DNA of 64,000 nt from Methylophilus sp. TWE2 (GCF_001183865.1 NZ_CP012020.1:496001-560000), one strand, 5' to 3'; counted from the stretch's first letter, positions 50,301-61,350 are shown. The notes: generated from the sequence alone by a model not told the origin. Numbers and translations are program-made.

Positions 50301-51597
50301 TGAGGTGGTGATTTCTGACGACAATGGCCGTGAGCGTGAGCGTCATAAAGTACCTTACGGTGCGACACTGACCATCAATGATGGTAAAACCGTCAAAGCG
50401 GGTCAGGCGCTGGCAACATGGGATCCGCATACTCGTCCGATTATTACCGAGTACGCAGGTCGCGTGAAGTTCGAGAACGTTGAAGAAGGTGTCACGGTTG
50501 CTAAACAGGTGGACGAAGTCACTGGCTTGTCCTCCCTGGTGGTGATTGATCCTAAGCAGCGTGCTGGGTCATCCAAAGGCTTGCGTCCGCAGGTGAAGTT
50601 GCTGGATGCCAATGGCGTGGAAGTGAAAATTGCAGGGACTGAAACCCCAGTCAATGTGACCTTCCAGCTGGGTTGTATCATTACCGTGAAAGATGGTCAG
50701 GAAGTGGGTGTGGGTGAAGTGCTGGCACGTATCCCGCAAGAATCTTCCAAAACCCGTGATATTACCGGGGGTCTGCCACGTGTGGCCGAGCTGTTCGAAG
50801 CGCGTTCACCAAAAGATGCCGGTATGCTGGCAGAAGTGACAGGTACTGTGTCGTTTGGTAAGGATACTAAAGGTAAGCAACGTCTGGTCATTACTGATTT
50901 AGATGGTATTACCAGCGAGTTCCTGATTGCCAAGGACAAGCACGTGACTGCGCATGACGGTCAAGTGGTCACCAAGGGCGAGACGATTGTGGACGGCCCG
51001 GCTGATCCACAAGACATCCTGCGCTTGCAAGGTCGCGAAGCATTGGCACGCTACATCATCGACGAAGTGCAAGACGTTTACCGCTTGCAGGGCGTGAAGA
51101 TTAACGACAAGCACATTGAAGTGATTGTGCGCCAGATGCTGCGTCGTGTGAAAGTACAAGATGCCGGTGATACCAGTTTCATCCCTGGTGAGCAGGTAGA
51201 GCGTGCAGATCTGTTGACAGAAAATGAACGCGTAATTGCTGAAAACAAACGTCCGGCAACTTTCGAGTACGTGTTGCTGGGTATTACCAAAGCATCGCTG
51301 TCTACCGATTCGTTCATCTCTGCGGCGTCTTTCCAGGAAACCACCCGCGTGTTGACCGAAGCGGCGATTTTGGGCAAACGCGACGATCTGCGTGGCCTGA
51401 AAGAAAACGTTATTGTGGGTCGCTTGATTCCAGCCGGTACCGGCCTGGCGTATCACGAGTCCCGCAAGCGTGCAGCAATTGCTTCATTGACACCGAATGC
51501 AGCAGAACCTTCAGAAGCCGTATTGGCCGCTGAAGCGATGTTTGCACCGGAAGAAGTGGTCGAAGAAGCCGCTGCTGACGATAGCGCTGCCGAGTAA
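47338..51597 (+). CDS. rpoC: RNA polymerase beta' subunit
   Basis: Catalytic core subunit, 1419 residues. N-terminal zinc site [19 protein letters not shown], the active-site magnesium loop [12 protein letters not shown], and the second zinc site [19 protein letters not shown] are present. The acidic C-terminal tail is rich in Ala and Glu. It ends the rpoBC operon; a hairpin overlapping the next promoter follows 39 bases later. Confidence 0.98.
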   Translation: MKALLDLFKQVTQEEEFDAIKIALASPEKIRSWSYGEVKKPETINYRTFKPERDGLFCSKIFGPIKDYECLCGKYKRLKHRGVICEKCGVEVTLSKVRRERMGHIELASPVAHIWFLKSLPSRLGMVLDIALRDIERVLYFEAFIVIDPGMTPLTRGQLLTEDDYLAKVEEYGDEFNAVMGAEAVRELLRTMDIEREIETLRSELSATSSEAKIKKIAKRLKVLEAFQKSGIKPEWMILEILPVLPPELRPLVPLDGGRFATSDLNDLYRRVINRNNRLKRLLELKAPEIIVRNEKRMLQEAVDSLLDNGRRGKVMTGANKRPLKSLADMIKGKGGRFRQNLLGKRVDYSGRSVIVVGPQLKLHQCGLPKKMALELFKPFIFHKLEVLGLATTIKAAKKKVEEEGPEVWDILEDVIREHPVLLNRAPTLHRLGIQAFEPVLIEGKAIQLHPLVCSAFNADFDGDQMAVHVPLSLEAQMEARTLMLASNNVLSPANGEPIIVPSQDIVLGLYYMTREKVAARGEGMIFSDIKEVQRVYDQGLIDLHAKVTVRIREFELDVAGQKIEKINRYTTTVGRALLSEILPPGLPFSYIDKALKKKEISRLINASFRKVGIRETVIFADKLMYTGYSYATKAGISISINDMLVPPEKEQLIAAADAEVKEIEDQYVSGLVTQGERYNKVVDIWGRAGDKVADAMMKQLREEDVKDAEGNVVKKDGKVVRQESFNAIYMMADSGARGSAAQVRQLAGMRGLMAKPDGSIIETPIKANFRDGLNVLQYFISTHGARKGLADTALKTANSGYLTRRLVDVTQDLVVTETDCGTTEGLVTKALVKGGEVVEPLHDRILGRTSALDILHPETQEVVYEAGTLLGEDEVEKIDALGIDEVKVRTALTCDTRYGICAKCYGRDLGRGKLISIGESVGVIAAQSIGEPGTQLTMRTFHIGGAVSRAASVSQVESKSNGTAGFTSTMRYVTNSRGEQIVISRNGEVVISDDNGRERERHKVPYGATLTINDGKTVKAGQALATWDPHTRPIITEYAGRVKFENVEEGVTVAKQVDEVTGLSSLVVIDPKQRAGSSKGLRPQVKLLDANGVEVKIAGTETPVNVTFQLGCIITVKDGQEVGVGEVLARIPQESSKTRDITGGLPRVAELFEARSPKDAGMLAEVTGTVSFGKDTKGKQRLVITDLDGITSEFLIAKDKHVTAHDGQVVTKGETIVDGPADPQDILRLQGREALARYIIDEVQDVYRLQGVKINDKHIEVIVRQMLRRVKVQDAGDTSFIPGEQVERADLLTENERVIAENKRPATFEYVLLGITKASLSTDSFISAASFQETTRVLTEAAILGKRDDLRGLKENVIVGRLIPAGTGLAYHESRKRAAIASLTPNAAEPSEAVLAAEAMFAPEEVVEEAAADDSAAE

Positions 51598-51635
51598 TAT
51601 CAGGCTTTACCGGCCGTGAGGCCGGGCAAAATAAC

Positions 51636-51672
51636 AAGGGGTGTTGAGCATGAATAGTGCTTGACACCCCTT
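51636..51672 (+). terminator. rpoBC terminator hairpin overlapping the str promoter
   Basis: A 15-bp stem AAGGGGTGTTGAGCA/TGCTTGACACCCCTT (two G-U pairs) has a 7-base loop. The right arm contains the -35 TTGACA of the next promoter. No strong T-run follows. Confidence 0.65.
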
Positions 51673-51689
51673 GACTCGTTTATTAAAAT
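51661..51689 (+). promoter_or_regulatory. Promoter of the str operon (rpsL)
   Basis: Perfect -35 TTGACA (51661-51666), 17-base spacer, -10 TAAAAT (51684-51689). The mRNA leader to rpsL is about 110 bases. Confidence 0.8.
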
Positions 51690-51804
51690 GCTGGGTTTCT
51701 CAGAATAGCCTTATTGTCTCAATAAGGTGTTATTGTTGATGTGCCGCCAAACTTGAGTCTTCCTGCTCAAATGGTGGTTTTTTAAAGGTGAAGAGGTTAA
51801 GGCA

Positions 51805-52188
51805 ATGCCAACCATTAATCAGTTAGTACGCAAACCACGCGTTAAAGTGGTAACCAAGAGCAAGGTTCCAGCCTTGGAAGCTTGCCCGCAAAAGCGTGGC
51901 GTGTGCACCCGTGTGTATACCACCACTCCTAAAAAACCAAACTCTGCGTTGCGTAAAGTGGCGAAAGTCCGCTTGACCAACGGTTACGAAGTGATTAGCT
52001 ACATCGGTGGTGAAGGCCACAACCTGCAGGAGCACTCTGTTGTGCTGTTGCGTGGCGGTCGTGTAAAAGACTTGCCAGGTGTGCGTTACCACATGGTTCG
52101 CGGTAGCTTGGATACGGCTGGTGTGAAAGACCGTAAACAGTCCCGTTCCAAATACGGTGCGAAGCGCCCTAAAGAAGCTAAAGCTTAA
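51805..52188 (+). CDS. rpsL: 30S ribosomal protein S12
   Basis: Decoding-centre protein, 127 residues. [16 protein letters not shown] and [16 protein letters not shown] are wild type at the lysines that change in streptomycin resistance (both Lys present). SD GAAGAGG precedes ATG 51805. Confidence 0.98.
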   Translation: MPTINQLVRKPRVKVVTKSKVPALEACPQKRGVCTRVYTTTPKKPNSALRKVAKVRLTNGYEVISYIGGEGHNLQEHSVVLLRGGRVKDLPGVRYHMVRGSLDTAGVKDRKQSRSKYGAKRPKEAKA

Positions 52189-52203
52189 TTTATTAAGTCT
52201 ATT

Positions 52204-52224
52204 TGGACGCGTTGTCCATTTTTT
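52204..52224 (+). terminator. Weak terminator-like hairpin between rpsL and rpsG
   Basis: A 5-bp stem TGGAC/GTCCA over GCGTT is followed by six T. It is short, so at most an attenuator inside the operon. Confidence 0.35.
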
Positions 52225-52288
52225 AAGAGCGGCTGAAATGCCTTGCGAGTGTAGTTGCTAGCAAAAATTTAATTGAAAAGAGAATAGT

Positions 52289-52759
52289 ATGCCTAGACGT
52301 AGAGAAGTCCCCAAACGTAATATCTTGCCGGATCCAAAATTTGGTAGCCAGGAAGTATCCAAATTCGTAAACGTATTGATGACAGGTGGTAAAAAATCTG
52401 TTGCTGAACGTATCGTTTACGGTGCATTTGATCAAGTAGCCAGCAAGAGTGGCAAAGATCCGCTGGAATTATTCACCACAGCGTTGAACAATCTGCGCCC
52501 TATCGTTGAAGTGAAAAGCCGTCGCGTCGGTGGTGCAAACTATCAGGTGCCTGTAGAAGTGCGTCCTAGCCGTCGTAGTGCCTTGGCAATGCGCTGGTTG
52601 CGTGATGCAGCCCGTAAGCGTGGCGAGAAGTCCATGGGCTTGCGTCTGGCGGCTGAGTTGATCGAAGCGTCTGAAGGCCGTGGCTCAGCAATGAAAAAAC
52701 GTGAAGAAGTTCACCGTATGGCAGAGGCTAACAAGGCCTTCTCACACTTCCGTTTTTAA
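52289..52759 (+). CDS. rpsG: 30S ribosomal protein S7
   Basis: 16S rRNA head organiser, 156 residues. It starts [20 protein letters not shown] and contains [20 protein letters not shown] and [12 protein letters not shown]. Second gene of the str operon. Confidence 0.98.
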   Translation: MPRRREVPKRNILPDPKFGSQEVSKFVNVLMTGGKKSVAERIVYGAFDQVASKSGKDPLELFTTALNNLRPIVEVKSRRVGGANYQVPVEVRPSRRSALAMRWLRDAARKRGEKSMGLRLAAELIEASEGRGSAMKKREEVHRMAEANKAFSHFRF

Positions 52760-52814
52760 TTAAACGACCTCGTTCTTTAATAATTAGTTGAATTGATAGC
52801 AAAGGTAAAGCATC

Positions 52815-54908
52815 GTGGCACGTAAAACCCCTATTGAACGCTACCGTAATATTGGTATTTCTGCGCACATTGACGCAGGTAAAACAACCACGACAGAACG
52901 TATTCTGTTCTACACTGGTGTGAACCATAAGATTGGTGAAGTGCACGACGGTGCAGCCACCATGGACTGGATGGAGCAAGAGCAGGAACGTGGTATTACC
53001 ATTACTTCTGCAGCGACCACCTGTTTCTGGAAAGGCATGGACCTGTCTTTGCCTGAGCATCGATTCAACATTATTGATACCCCAGGGCACGTTGACTTCA
53101 CGATTGAAGTTGAGCGTTCCATGCGCGTACTCGACGGCGCCTGTATGGTGTACTGTGCCGTGGGTGGTGTGCAACCACAATCTGAAACTGTATGGCGTCA
53201 AGCCAACAAATACAAAGTGCCTCGCTTGGCCTTTGTGAACAAGATGGACCGTTCCGGTGCCGACTTCTTCAAGGTTGTAGATCAGATGAAAACACGTCTG
53301 CGCGCTAGCCCAGTGCCGGTGGTGATTCCTATCGGCCGTGAAGATACCTTTACAGGTGTGGTTGACCTGATCAAGATGAAAGCCATCATCTGGGATGAAG
53401 CTTCTCAAGGCATGAAATTCACTTACGGCGATATCCCTGCTGACCTAGTTGAAACAGCGAACAAATGGCGCGAGCAGATGGTTGAATCTGCTGCTGAAGC
53501 CAGCGAAGAGCTGATGAACAAATACCTGGAAAATGGTGATCTGGAAGAAAAAGACATCAAATTAGGTTTGCGTACACGTACCATTGCTGGTGAGATCCAG
53601 CCGATGCTGTGTGGCTCTGCATTTAAGAACAAAGGTGTGCAGCGTATGCTGGATGCTGTGGTTGACTTCCTGCCATCCCCAATCGATATTCCAGATGTGA
53701 CTGGTGAAGATGACGATGGTAAACCTGCCAGCCGTAAAGCCGATGACAAAGAAGGTTTCTCTGCGTTGGCGTTTAAACTGATGACAGACCCGTTTGTTGG
53801 TCAGCTGACATTTATCCGCGTCTACTCAGGTGTATTGAATAAAGGTGATACCGTTCTGAACTCTGTGAAGGGTAAGAAGGAGCGTATCGGCCGTATCGTG
53901 CAGATGCACGCCAACAACCGAGAAGAGGTTGAAGAGGTGTTGGCTGGTGACATCGCCGCTTGTATCGGTTTGAAAGAAGTGACCACTGGTGAATCCCTGT
54001 GCTCTCCTGACAAGCCTATCATCCTGGAGCGCATGGTATTCCCTGAGCCAGTGATCCACGTGGCTGTTGAGCCAAAAACCAAGAGCGACCAGGAAAAAAT
54101 GGGCTTGGCATTGGGCCGTTTGGCACAAGAAGACCCTTCTTTCCGTGTACGTTCCGACGAAGAGTCTGGTCAGACCATTATTTCCGGTATGGGTGAATTG
54201 CACCTGGAAATTCTGGTTGACCGTATGAAGCGTGAGTTTAACGTTGAAGCTAACGTGGGTGCACCGCAGGTGGCTTACCGTGAAGCGATCCGTAAATCGG
54301 TTGAGGTTGAAGGTAAATTCGTTAAACAGTCTGGCGGTAAAGGTCAGTACGGTCACGTATGGCTCAAAATGGAGCCTAACGAAGCGGGTAAAGGTTACGA
54401 ATTCGTTGACGCGATTAAAGGCGGTACCGTGCCACGTGAATTTATTCCTGCTGTGGATAAAGGTCTGCGTGAAACGATTCCTGCCGGTATCCTGGCTGGT
54501 TTCCCGGTGGTTGACGTGAAGGTCACGCTGTTTGATGGTTCATACCATGACGTTGACTCCAACGAAAACGCGTTCAAGATGGCAGCTTCTATCGGCTTCA
54601 AGGAAGGTATGCGTAAAGCAGACCCAGTGTTGCTGGAGCCTATGATGGCAGTTGAAGTTGAGACGCCTGAAGAGTACATGGGTGATGTGATGGGTGACTT
54701 GTCTTCCCGTCGTGGCATCATCCAGGGCATGGATGACATGCCTGGCGGTGGTAAGGCGATTAAAGCCGAAGTGCCGCTGTCAGAAATGTTTGGTTACTCC
54801 ACTGTGGTTCGTTCCTTGTCACAAGGCCGCGCAACTTACAGCATGGAATTCAAGCATTACGCTGATGCTCCGAAAAACGTTGCTGATGCAATCATCAACA
54901 AAAAATAA
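52815..54908 (+). CDS. fusA: Elongation factor G
   Basis: Translocation GTPase, 697 residues. The start is GTG 52815 ([20 protein letters not shown]). G1 [15 protein letters not shown], switch [27 protein letters not shown] and the domain IV loop typical of EF-G are present. Tuf copy 2 follows after 37 bases. Confidence 0.98.
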   Translation: MARKTPIERYRNIGISAHIDAGKTTTTERILFYTGVNHKIGEVHDGAATMDWMEQEQERGITITSAATTCFWKGMDLSLPEHRFNIIDTPGHVDFTIEVERSMRVLDGACMVYCAVGGVQPQSETVWRQANKYKVPRLAFVNKMDRSGADFFKVVDQMKTRLRASPVPVVIPIGREDTFTGVVDLIKMKAIIWDEASQGMKFTYGDIPADLVETANKWREQMVESAAEASEELMNKYLENGDLEEKDIKLGLRTRTIAGEIQPMLCGSAFKNKGVQRMLDAVVDFLPSPIDIPDVTGEDDDGKPASRKADDKEGFSALAFKLMTDPFVGQLTFIRVYSGVLNKGDTVLNSVKGKKERIGRIVQMHANNREEVEEVLAGDIAACIGLKEVTTGESLCSPDKPIILERMVFPEPVIHVAVEPKTKSDQEKMGLALGRLAQEDPSFRVRSDEESGQTIISGMGELHLEILVDRMKREFNVEANVGAPQVAYREAIRKSVEVEGKFVKQSGGKGQYGHVWLKMEPNEAGKGYEFVDAIKGGTVPREFIPAVDKGLRETIPAGILAGFPVVDVKVTLFDGSYHDVDSNENAFKMAASIGFKEGMRKADPVLLEPMMAVEVETPEEYMGDVMGDLSSRRGIIQGMDDMPGGGKAIKAEVPLSEMFGYSTVVRSLSQGRATYSMEFKHYADAPKNVADAIINKK

Positions 54909-54942
54909 TTGATTTATTAAAGTATTGAATTAAAGGAAAACA

Positions 54943-56138
54943 ATCATGGCAAAAGGCAAATTTGAACGTACCAAGCCACACGTGAACGTTGGTACGATTG
55001 GTCACGTTGACCACGGTAAGACAACATTGACAGCGGCGATTACAACCGTGTTGACAAAGAAATTTGGCGGCGAAGCAAAAGCTTACGACCAAATTGACGC
55101 GGCACCAGAAGAAAAAGCTCGTGGTATTACCATTAATACAGCCCACGTTGAGTACGAGACTGCTACTCGTCACTACGCACACGTTGACTGCCCAGGCCAC
55201 GCTGACTATGTTAAAAACATGATTACCGGTGCTGCCCAGATGGACGGCGCGATCCTGGTATGTTCAGCTGCTGACGGCCCTATGCCACAAACACGTGAGC
55301 ACATCCTGTTGGCCCGCCAAGTTGGCGTACCATACATCGTTGTGTTCCTGAACAAAGCGGACATGGTTGATGACGCTGAGTTGTTGGAGTTGGTTGAGAT
55401 GGAAGTGCGTGACTTGCTGAGCAAGTACGACTTCCCAGGTGACGACACCCCAATCATCAAAGGTTCTGCTAAATTGGCCCTGGAAGGTGACCAGTCAGAA
55501 ATCGGCGAGCCAGCGATCTTCGCATTGGCTGATGCATTGGATAGCTACATCCCAACGCCAGAGCGTGCCATCGACGGTACCTTCCTGATGCCAGTAGAAG
55601 ATGTATTCTCTATCTCTGGTCGTGGTACTGTTGTTACAGGCCGTGTTGAGCGTGGTATCGTTAAAGTCGGCGACGAAATCGAAATCGTTGGTCTGAAACC
55701 AACCTTGAAAACCACCTGTACTGGTGTTGAAATGTTCCGTAAACTGCTGGACCAAGGTCAAGCAGGTGACAACGTAGGCGTACTGTTGCGTGGTACTAAG
55801 CGTGAAGAAGTTGAGCGTGGTCAAGTGTTGGCTAAATCTGGTTCTATCAAACCACACACCAAGTTCACAGCTGAGATCTACGTGTTGGGTAAAGATGAAG
55901 GTGGTCGTCATACGCCATTCTTCAACGGCTACCGTCCACAGTTCTACTTCCGTACCACTGACGTGACTGGTGCAGTTGAGTTGCCAGCAGGTACCGAGAT
56001 GGTGATGCCAGGTGATAACGTATCTATCACAGTAACTTTGATCGCGCCTATCGCGATGGAAGATGGTCTGCGTTTCGCGATTCGTGAAGGTGGTCGTACC
56101 GTTGGTGCTGGCGTTGTTGCCAAAATCATCGAGTAATT
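54943..56138 (+). repeat. Direct repeat: tuf copy 2
   Basis: The same stretch of about 1.2 kb as 38248-39443, in direct orientation about 16.7 kb away. The interval between them holds secE to fusA. Confidence 0.9.
54946..56136 (+). CDS. tuf: Elongation factor Tu, copy 2
   Basis: Second EF-Tu gene, in the str operon position (after fusA) like tufA of E. coli. The protein of 396 residues is identical to copy 1, as is the DNA by reading. It has its own SD (AAAGGAAAAC) and is followed by rpsJ after 56 bases. Confidence 0.98.
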   Translation: MAKGKFERTKPHVNVGTIGHVDHGKTTLTAAITTVLTKKFGGEAKAYDQIDAAPEEKARGITINTAHVEYETATRHYAHVDCPGHADYVKNMITGAAQMDGAILVCSAADGPMPQTREHILLARQVGVPYIVVFLNKADMVDDAELLELVEMEVRDLLSKYDFPGDDTPIIKGSAKLALEGDQSEIGEPAIFALADALDSYIPTPERAIDGTFLMPVEDVFSISGRGTVVTGRVERGIVKVGDEIEIVGLKPTLKTTCTGVEMFRKLLDQGQAGDNVGVLLRGTKREEVERGQVLAKSGSIKPHTKFTAEIYVLGKDEGGRHTPFFNGYRPQFYFRTTDVTGAVELPAGTEMVMPGDNVSITVTLIAPIAMEDGLRFAIREGGRTVGAGVVAKIIE

Positions 56139-56192
56139 TATTTTCGGGCGGCATGGTGATCCTGCCGCTTTTGCTCTTTTTAAGGAAAAAAC

Positions 56193-56501
56193 ATGGCAGC
56201 TCAAAAAATTCGTATCCGTCTGAAAGCATTTGACTATCGTTTGATCGACCAATCTGCTTTGGAGATTGTGGATACTGCAAAACGTACAGGTGCAGTTGTT
56301 AAAGGTCCAGTACCATTGCCAACACGTATTGAACGTTTTGATATTTTGCGTTCCCCACACGTGAACAAAACATCACGTGACCAGTTTGAAATCCGTACCC
56401 ATCAGCGTTTGATGGACATCGTGGATCCTACAGACAAGACTGTAGATGCTTTGATGAAGCTTGATCTGCCAGCCGGTGTGGATGTAGAAATCAAGTTGTA
56501 A
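56193..56501 (+). CDS. rpsJ: 30S ribosomal protein S10 (NusE)
   Basis: Ribosomal protein and NusB partner in antitermination, 102 residues. [22 protein letters not shown] and [22 protein letters not shown] are typical. It stands at the end of the str transcript, because a hairpin and promoter separate it from rplC. Confidence 0.98.
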   Translation: MAAQKIRIRLKAFDYRLIDQSALEIVDTAKRTGAVVKGPVPLPTRIERFDILRSPHVNKTSRDQFEIRTHQRLMDIVDPTDKTVDALMKLDLPAGVDVEIKL

Positions 56502-56518
56502 TTCAAGTTTTAATGGCA

Positions 56519-56546
56519 AATAACCTTTTCAAATGAAAAGGTTATT
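56519..56546 (+). terminator. Hairpin after rpsJ, abutting the rplC promoter
   Basis: A perfect 12-bp stem AATAACCTTTTC/GAAAAGGTTATT with loop AAAT. Its last two bases are the first two of the -35 TTGTCA. No T-run. Confidence 0.65.
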
Positions 56547-56573
56547 GTCAATTTAAGAATAGTCCGGTATAAT
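56545..56573 (+). promoter_or_regulatory. Promoter of the S10-type operon (rplC onward)
   Basis: -35 TTGTCA (56545-56550), 17-base spacer, perfect -10 TATAAT (56568-56573), GC-rich discriminator CCGCGCTC as in growth-rate-controlled promoters. Confidence 0.85.
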
Positions 56574-56585
56574 CCGCGCTCTTCG

Positions 56586-56611
56586 GTGGACGGTCAATTG
56601 CAATCGTCCAC
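56586..56611 (+). promoter_or_regulatory. Hairpin in the rplC mRNA leader
   Basis: GTGGACG/CGTCCAC with an inner ATTGCAAT palindrome lies in the 5' leader, 25 bases before the rplC start. Position fits a site for autogenous control by L4, but no known motif was matched. Confidence 0.4.
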
Positions 56612-56635
56612 TTTAACTATTATAAGGAACTGATC

Positions 56636-57286
56636 ATGAGCTTAGGGCTTATTGGTCGCAAGGTGGGCATGACCCGCATTTTTACAGAAGAAGGCGCAAG
56701 CGTTCCTGTAACAGTGCTGGAAGTGATTCCTAACCGCGTGACACAAGTGAAGACAGTCGCAACGGATGGCTATACAGGCCTGCAGGTTGCTTACGGTGAG
56801 CGTCGTGCCAGCCGTATCAACAAAGCGTTGACTGGTCATTATGCCAAGGCTGGCGTTGCTGCCGGTGCTGGTATCAAAGAATTCAATGTGGCTGAAGATG
56901 TATTGGCTAACTTCCAGGTCGGTGGCAATGTCACGGTTGACATTTTCTCAGTCGGTCAGTTGGTTGATGTGACGGGGACTTCCATCGGTAAAGGTTTTGC
57001 CGGTGCGATCAAGCGTCATAACTTCTCCTCTAACCGTGCATCTCACGGTAACTCCCGTTCACATAACGTACCAGGTTCTATCGGTATGGCGCAGGATCCA
57101 GGTCGAGTATTCCCTGGTAAGCGCATGCCTGGTCATTTGGGTGATGCTAAAGTCACTACCCAAAACCTGGAAATCGTTCGTGTAGACGTAGAGCGTAACC
57201 TGTTGTTGATTAAAGGTTCCGTACCTGGCTCCAAAGGTGGCAATGTTGTTGTGCGTCCAGCCATCAAAGCGAAAGGGGCTAAATAA
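56636..57286 (+). CDS. rplC: 50S ribosomal protein L3
   Basis: 216 residues starting [20 protein letters not shown]. The conserved loop [20 protein letters not shown] near the peptidyl transferase centre is intact. The stop overlaps the rplD ATG by one base. Confidence 0.98.
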   Translation: MSLGLIGRKVGMTRIFTEEGASVPVTVLEVIPNRVTQVKTVATDGYTGLQVAYGERRASRINKALTGHYAKAGVAAGAGIKEFNVAEDVLANFQVGGNVTVDIFSVGQLVDVTGTSIGKGFAGAIKRHNFSSNRASHGNSRSHNVPGSIGMAQDPGRVFPGKRMPGHLGDAKVTTQNLEIVRVDVERNLLLIKGSVPGSKGGNVVVRPAIKAKGAK

Positions 57287-57912
57287 TGGAATTGAAACTC
57301 ATCGATCAAAACGGCAAAGTCGCTAAAAAAGGCGTGGATGCGTCTGATGTGACTTTCGGTCGTGAATTTAATGAGTCATTGGTGCATGAAGTGGTTGTTG
57401 CCTACATGGCAAACGCCCGTACTGCAACCCGTGCTCAGAAAACCCGTGCTACCGTTGCTCACACTACTCATAAGCCATTTGCGCAAAAGGGTACTGGTAA
57501 CGCTCGTGCTGGTATGTCTTCAAGCCCGATCTGGCGTGGAGGCGGTCGCGCATTCCCAAATAGCCCTAACGAAAACTACAGCCACAAGGTAAACCGTAAG
57601 GCTTACCGCGCAGGCATGCAGACTATTTTGTCTGAGTTGGTGCGTCAGGATCGTTTGAAGGTGGTTGACAGCTTTACTGTTGATACACCAAAAACAAAAC
57701 AATTTGTACAAAAGATCAATGCCCTGGGCATCGACGGTGGCGTGCTGCTGTTGACTGACGGTTTTGATGAGAATTTGTACTTGTCTTCCCGTAACCTGCC
57801 AAACGTATTGGTAGTTGAAGCGCAATATGCTGACCCAGTAAGTCTGGTGCGTTTCCCTAACGTTTTGGTCACAGCCAATGCTGTGAAAAAACTTGAGGAG
57901 ATCTTGGCATGA
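57286..57912 (+). CDS. rplD: 50S ribosomal protein L4
   Basis: 208 residues. The exit-tunnel loop [20 protein letters not shown] (with WRGGG following) is present. In E. coli it also represses the S10 operon. It overlaps rplC by one base and rplW by four. Confidence 0.98.
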   Translation: MELKLIDQNGKVAKKGVDASDVTFGREFNESLVHEVVVAYMANARTATRAQKTRATVAHTTHKPFAQKGTGNARAGMSSSPIWRGGGRAFPNSPNENYSHKVNRKAYRAGMQTILSELVRQDRLKVVDSFTVDTPKTKQFVQKINALGIDGGVLLLTDGFDENLYLSSRNLPNVLVVEAQYADPVSLVRFPNVLVTANAVKKLEEILA

Positions 57913-58223
57913 TTACCGCAGCTACAAAAACACAAGATCGTTTGTTGCAAGTGATTTTGGCTCCACAAATTACTGAAAAGGCAACATTCATTGCTGACAA
58001 GTATCAGCAAATTGCTTTTAAAGTGCGTACCGATGCAACCAAGCCAGAAATTAAAGCGGCTGTTGAATTGGTGTTTAAGGTTGAAGTGGCTTCTGTGTCT
58101 GTGATTAACGTCGCAGGTAAAGTAAAGCGCGCTGGCCGTCGCATGGGTAAGCGTAGCGACTGGAAAAAAGCTTATGTTAGCTTGAAACCAGGTCAAGAAA
58201 TTAACTTTGCAGCTGGCGAATAA
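57909..58223 (+). CDS. rplW: 50S ribosomal protein L23
   Basis: Exit-site protein that docks trigger factor and SRP, 104 residues. It has [20 protein letters not shown] and [17 protein letters not shown], and a basic [20 protein letters not shown] end. Confidence 0.97.
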   Translation: MITAATKTQDRLLQVILAPQITEKATFIADKYQQIAFKVRTDATKPEIKAAVELVFKVEVASVSVINVAGKVKRAGRRMGKRSDWKKAYVSLKPGQEINFAAGE

Positions 58224-58234
58224 GGAGAGAAGAC

Positions 58235-59068
58235 ATGGCATTAGTTAAAGTCAAACCAACTTCCCCCGGTCGTCGCGGTGTATTGAAAGTTGTTACACCA
58301 GATTTGCACAAAGGCAAGCCTTACGCGCCGCTGTTGGAAAGTCAAAGCAAAAACGCAGGTCGTAATAACAACGGCCGTATCACAACCCGTCACCAGGGTG
58401 GTGGTCATAAGCAGCATTACCGTATTGTCGACTTCCGTCGTAACAAGGATGGTATCCCTGCAACAGTTGAACGTATTGAATACGATCCAAACCGTACAGC
58501 AAACATTGCGTTGCTGTGCTATGCGGATGGTGAGCGTCGTTACATCATTGCACCACGTGGTATTGCTGCTGGTGCACAGTTGATTAGCGGCTCTGAAGCA
58601 CCTATCCGTGCTGGTAATGCATTGCCATTGCGCAACATTCCAGTGGGTAGCACGATTCACTGCATCGAGATTCAACCAGGTAAAGGTGCGCAGATCGCCC
58701 GTTCAGCCGGTACTTCAGTACAGCTGTTGGCGCGTGAAGGTTCTTATGCCCAGTTGCGTTTGCGTTCCGGTGAAGTGCGTCGAGTGCACGTAGACTGCAA
58801 GGCTACTTTGGGTGAAGTCGGTAACGAAGAGCATTCCTTGCGTTCTATCGGTAAAGCCGGTGCAATGCGTTGGCGCGGTGTTCGCCCAACCGTTCGCGGT
58901 GTGGTGATGAACCCGATCGACCACCCGCACGGTGGTGGTGAAGGCCGTACTGCTGCCGGTATGAGCCCTGTGTCTCCATGGGGTCAGAAAACTAAGGGTT
59001 ATCGTACTCGTAAGAACAAGCGTACCGATAACATGCGCGTAAGTCGTCGTCCGAGAAATGTAAGGTAA
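58235..59068 (+). CDS. rplB: 50S ribosomal protein L2
   Basis: Peptidyl-transferase-centre support protein, 277 residues. HRIVDF-type core ([20 protein letters not shown]), [19 protein letters not shown] and the signature [15 protein letters not shown] are clear. Confidence 0.98.
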   Translation: MALVKVKPTSPGRRGVLKVVTPDLHKGKPYAPLLESQSKNAGRNNNGRITTRHQGGGHKQHYRIVDFRRNKDGIPATVERIEYDPNRTANIALLCYADGERRYIIAPRGIAAGAQLISGSEAPIRAGNALPLRNIPVGSTIHCIEIQPGKGAQIARSAGTSVQLLAREGSYAQLRLRSGEVRRVHVDCKATLGEVGNEEHSLRSIGKAGAMRWRGVRPTVRGVVMNPIDHPHGGGEGRTAAGMSPVSPWGQKTKGYRTRKNKRTDNMRVSRRPRNVR

Positions 59069-59073
59069 TCGCT

Positions 59074-59349
59074 ATGGCACGTTCTATTAAAAAAGGTCCA
59101 TTTGTGGATGCACATTTGGCGAAGAAAGTCGAAACCGCTGTAGCGGGTCGCGACCGTAAACCAATCAAAACTTGGTCACGTCGCTCGACTGTTTTGCCAA
59201 ATTTCATTGGTTTAACCATCGCAGTGCACAACGGCAGACAGCATGTGCCTGTGTTGATTTCTGAAAACATGGTTGGTCACAAGCTCGGTGAATTTGCGTT
59301 GACTCGCACGTTCAAGGGTCACGCGGCTGATAAAAAAGCGAAGAAGTAA
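59074..59349 (+). CDS. rpsS: 30S ribosomal protein S19
   Basis: 91 residues starting [20 protein letters not shown], with [20 protein letters not shown] and [16 protein letters not shown]. Confidence 0.98.
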   Translation: MARSIKKGPFVDAHLAKKVETAVAGRDRKPIKTWSRRSTVLPNFIGLTIAVHNGRQHVPVLISENMVGHKLGEFALTRTFKGHAADKKAKK

Positions 59350-59359
59350 GGGGCTGATA

Positions 59360-59698
59360 ATGCAAGTTACTGCAGTTTTAAAAGGCGTACACCTTTCTCC
59401 GCAAAAAGCGCGTTTGGTGGCTGACCTTGTGCGTGGCAAAAAAGTAGACCAAGCTTTGAATATCCTGGCATTTACACCTAAGCGTGGTGCCGAGATCATT
59501 AAAAAAGTGGTTCTGTCTGCGATTGCTAACGCCGAACATAACAATGGTGCTGATATCGACACATTGAAGGTGACTTCAATTTATGTTGATAAAGGCTTGG
59601 TGATGAAGCGTATCCGTGCACGTGCAAAAGGTCGCGCTGGTCGTATTACGAAACCAACCTGTCATATTCATGTGACAGTCGGTGACTCAAAGGAATAA
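59360..59698 (+). CDS. rplV: 50S ribosomal protein L22
   Basis: 112 residues. [40 protein letters not shown] and the tunnel loop [19 protein letters not shown] are present. Starts 10 bases after rpsS; rpsC begins 1 base after its stop. Confidence 0.97.
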   Translation: MQVTAVLKGVHLSPQKARLVADLVRGKKVDQALNILAFTPKRGAEIIKKVVLSAIANAEHNNGADIDTLKVTSIYVDKGLVMKRIRARAKGRAGRITKPTCHIHVTVGDSKE

Positions 59699-59699
59699 T

Positions 59700-60416
59700 A
59701 TGGGACAGAAAATTCATCCAATTGGGTTCCGTTTGAGCGTTCAGAAAAACTGGGCCTCTCGTTGGTACTCTAATAGCCATAACTTCCCTGCGATGTTGCA
59801 AGGCGACATCAAAGTGCGTGAGTTCTTGAACAAAAAGCTGGCAAGTGCCGCTGTGAGCAAAATTGTGATTGAGCGTCCTGCCAAGAACGCAAAAATCACG
59901 ATCCACAGTGCTCGTCCTGGTGTGGTGATTGGCAAAAAAGGTGAGGATATCGAATCCTTGCGCTCAAGCCTGCAAGGCTTGATGGGCGTGCCAGTGCACC
60001 TGAACATCGAAGAAGTACGCAAGCCAGAATTGGACGCGACTTTGATCGCACAATCTATTGCTCAGCAATTGGAAAAACGCGTGATGTTCCGTCGTGCCAT
60101 GAAGCGTGCGATGCAAAACGCGATGCGTTTGGGCGCACAAGGCATCAAAATCATGAGTTCCGGTCGTTTGAACGGTATCGAAATTGCACGTACCGAGTGG
60201 TACCGTGAAGGCCGCGTGCCTCTCCATACACTGCGTGCAGATATCGACTACGGTGTGGCTGAAGCTTCAACCACCTACGGTATCATCGGAATTAAAGTTT
60301 GGGTATTCAAAGGCGAGATCTTCGGTGACAACGCTGCTGCAAATGCTGCGGTTGCTGATGCTGAGCCAGAGAAAAAAGTAAGAAAGCCGAGGGCTAAAGA
60401 TGCTGCAACCAGCTAG
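59700..60416 (+). CDS. rpsC: 30S ribosomal protein S3
   Basis: mRNA-entry protein with a KH domain, 238 residues. ATG 59700 gives [20 protein letters not shown]. The KH motif is [14 protein letters not shown]. The C-terminal tail is Ala/Lys-rich. Its end overlaps the start of rplP by 17 bases in another frame. Confidence 0.98.
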   Translation: MGQKIHPIGFRLSVQKNWASRWYSNSHNFPAMLQGDIKVREFLNKKLASAAVSKIVIERPAKNAKITIHSARPGVVIGKKGEDIESLRSSLQGLMGVPVHLNIEEVRKPELDATLIAQSIAQQLEKRVMFRRAMKRAMQNAMRLGAQGIKIMSSGRLNGIEIARTEWYREGRVPLHTLRADIDYGVAEASTTYGIIGIKVWVFKGEIFGDNAAANAAVADAEPEKKVRKPRAKDAATS

Positions 60417-60816
60417 ACAGAAATACCGCAAGATGCAAAAGGGTCGCAATAAAGGCATTGCGACTACTGGTAACAAGGTGAGTTTTGGTGAATTTGGTTT
60501 GAAGGCGATCGGTCGCGGTCGCTTGACAGCACGCCAGATCGAAGCTGCGCGTCGTGTGATGACTCGTCACATTAAGCGTGGTGGCCGCGTTTGGATTCGT
60601 GTGTTCCCGGATCAACCTATTTCTAAAAAACCTGCTGAAGTACGTATGGGTAATGGTAAAGGTAGCGTGGACTACTACATCGCCCAGATTCAGCCAGGTA
60701 AAATGTTGTACGAGATGGATGGTGTGAGCGAAGAGTTGGCTCGCGAGGCTTTCAGATTGGCTGCCGCCAAGCTGCCAGTCGAAACTACATTCATGACCCG
60801 TCAAATTGGCAGTTAA
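60400..60816 (+). CDS. rplP: 50S ribosomal protein L16
   Basis: 138 residues beginning [19 protein letters not shown], very close to the E. coli start, so the 17-base overlap with rpsC is real. [20 protein letters not shown] and [19 protein letters not shown] are typical. Confidence 0.98.
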   Translation: MLQPARQKYRKMQKGRNKGIATTGNKVSFGEFGLKAIGRGRLTARQIEAARRVMTRHIKRGGRVWIRVFPDQPISKKPAEVRMGNGKGSVDYYIAQIQPGKMLYEMDGVSEELAREAFRLAAAKLPVETTFMTRQIGS

Positions 60817-60828
60817 GGAGTAGTAACG

Positions 60829-61023
60829 ATGAAAGCTTCTGAATTGAGAGCAAAGTCAGCAGACGAGCTCAATAACGAGTTGGTTGAGTTGCGCCGTGCG
60901 CAGTTTTCTCTGCGTATGCAGTTGGCCACCCAACAATTGAACAAAGTAGATCAGCTGGGTAAAGTGCGCAAGGATATCGCTCGCGTGAACTCCGTGTTGG
61001 CTGAGAAAGCGAAACAGGCATGA
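60829..61023 (+). CDS. rpmC: 50S ribosomal protein L29
   Basis: 64-residue two-helix protein: [20 protein letters not shown] and the signature [15 protein letters not shown] stretch [20 protein letters not shown]. Its stop overlaps the rpsQ ATG (ATGA). Confidence 0.97.
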   Translation: MKASELRAKSADELNNELVELRRAQFSLRMQLATQQLNKVDQLGKVRKDIARVNSVLAEKAKQA

Positions 61024-61277
61024 TGACTGAAAAAGCGAAAGTAGTACGCAGTTTGACTGGTCGCGTCGTAAGCAACAAGATGGATAAAACCGTGACTGTG
61101 CTTGTCGAGCGTAAAGTGAAACATCCTCTGATTGGTAAAGTGGTTGTGAAATCGAACAAGTTCCATGCGCATGATGAAAGCAATGCATGTAACGAAGGCG
61201 ATTTGGTCACCATTACTGAATCTCGCCCATACTCCAAGACCAAAACTTGGGTAGTAAGCAAAATCGAAGCTAAGTAA
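61020..61277 (+). CDS. rpsQ: 30S ribosomal protein S17
   Basis: 85 residues with [39 protein letters not shown] and [16 protein letters not shown] 61020 overlaps the rpmC stop; a second ATG at 61023 is equally possible. Last gene of the S10-type operon. Confidence 0.97.
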   Translation: MMTEKAKVVRSLTGRVVSNKMDKTVTVLVERKVKHPLIGKVVVKSNKFHAHDESNACNEGDLVTITESRPYSKTKTWVVSKIEAK

Positions 61278-61302
61278 TTTAGGCTTCAAAATATAAAACC
61301 GG

Positions 61303-61329
61303 AAAAACGCTTGTCATAAGCGTTTTTTT
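61303..61329 (+). terminator. Terminator of the S10-type operon
   Basis: A 10-bp stem AAAAACGCTT/AAGCGTTTTT with loop GTCAT and a T-run. The left-arm end plus loop spell the -35 of the spc promoter. Confidence 0.9.
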
Positions 61330-61340
61330 GGTTGTATAAT
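61311..61340 (+). promoter_or_regulatory. Promoter of the spc operon (rplN)
   Basis: -35 TTGTCA (61311-61316) lies in the terminator hairpin; 18-base spacer; perfect -10 TATAAT (61335-61340). Confidence 0.8.
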
Positions 61341-61350
61341 GTTGGACTTT

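Noticed and set aside
55495-56280. 261-residue minus-strand ORF over tuf copy 2 and rpsJ
   Set aside because: Antisense shadow of EF-Tu; a shorter version exists on copy 1 and it has no recognisable features.
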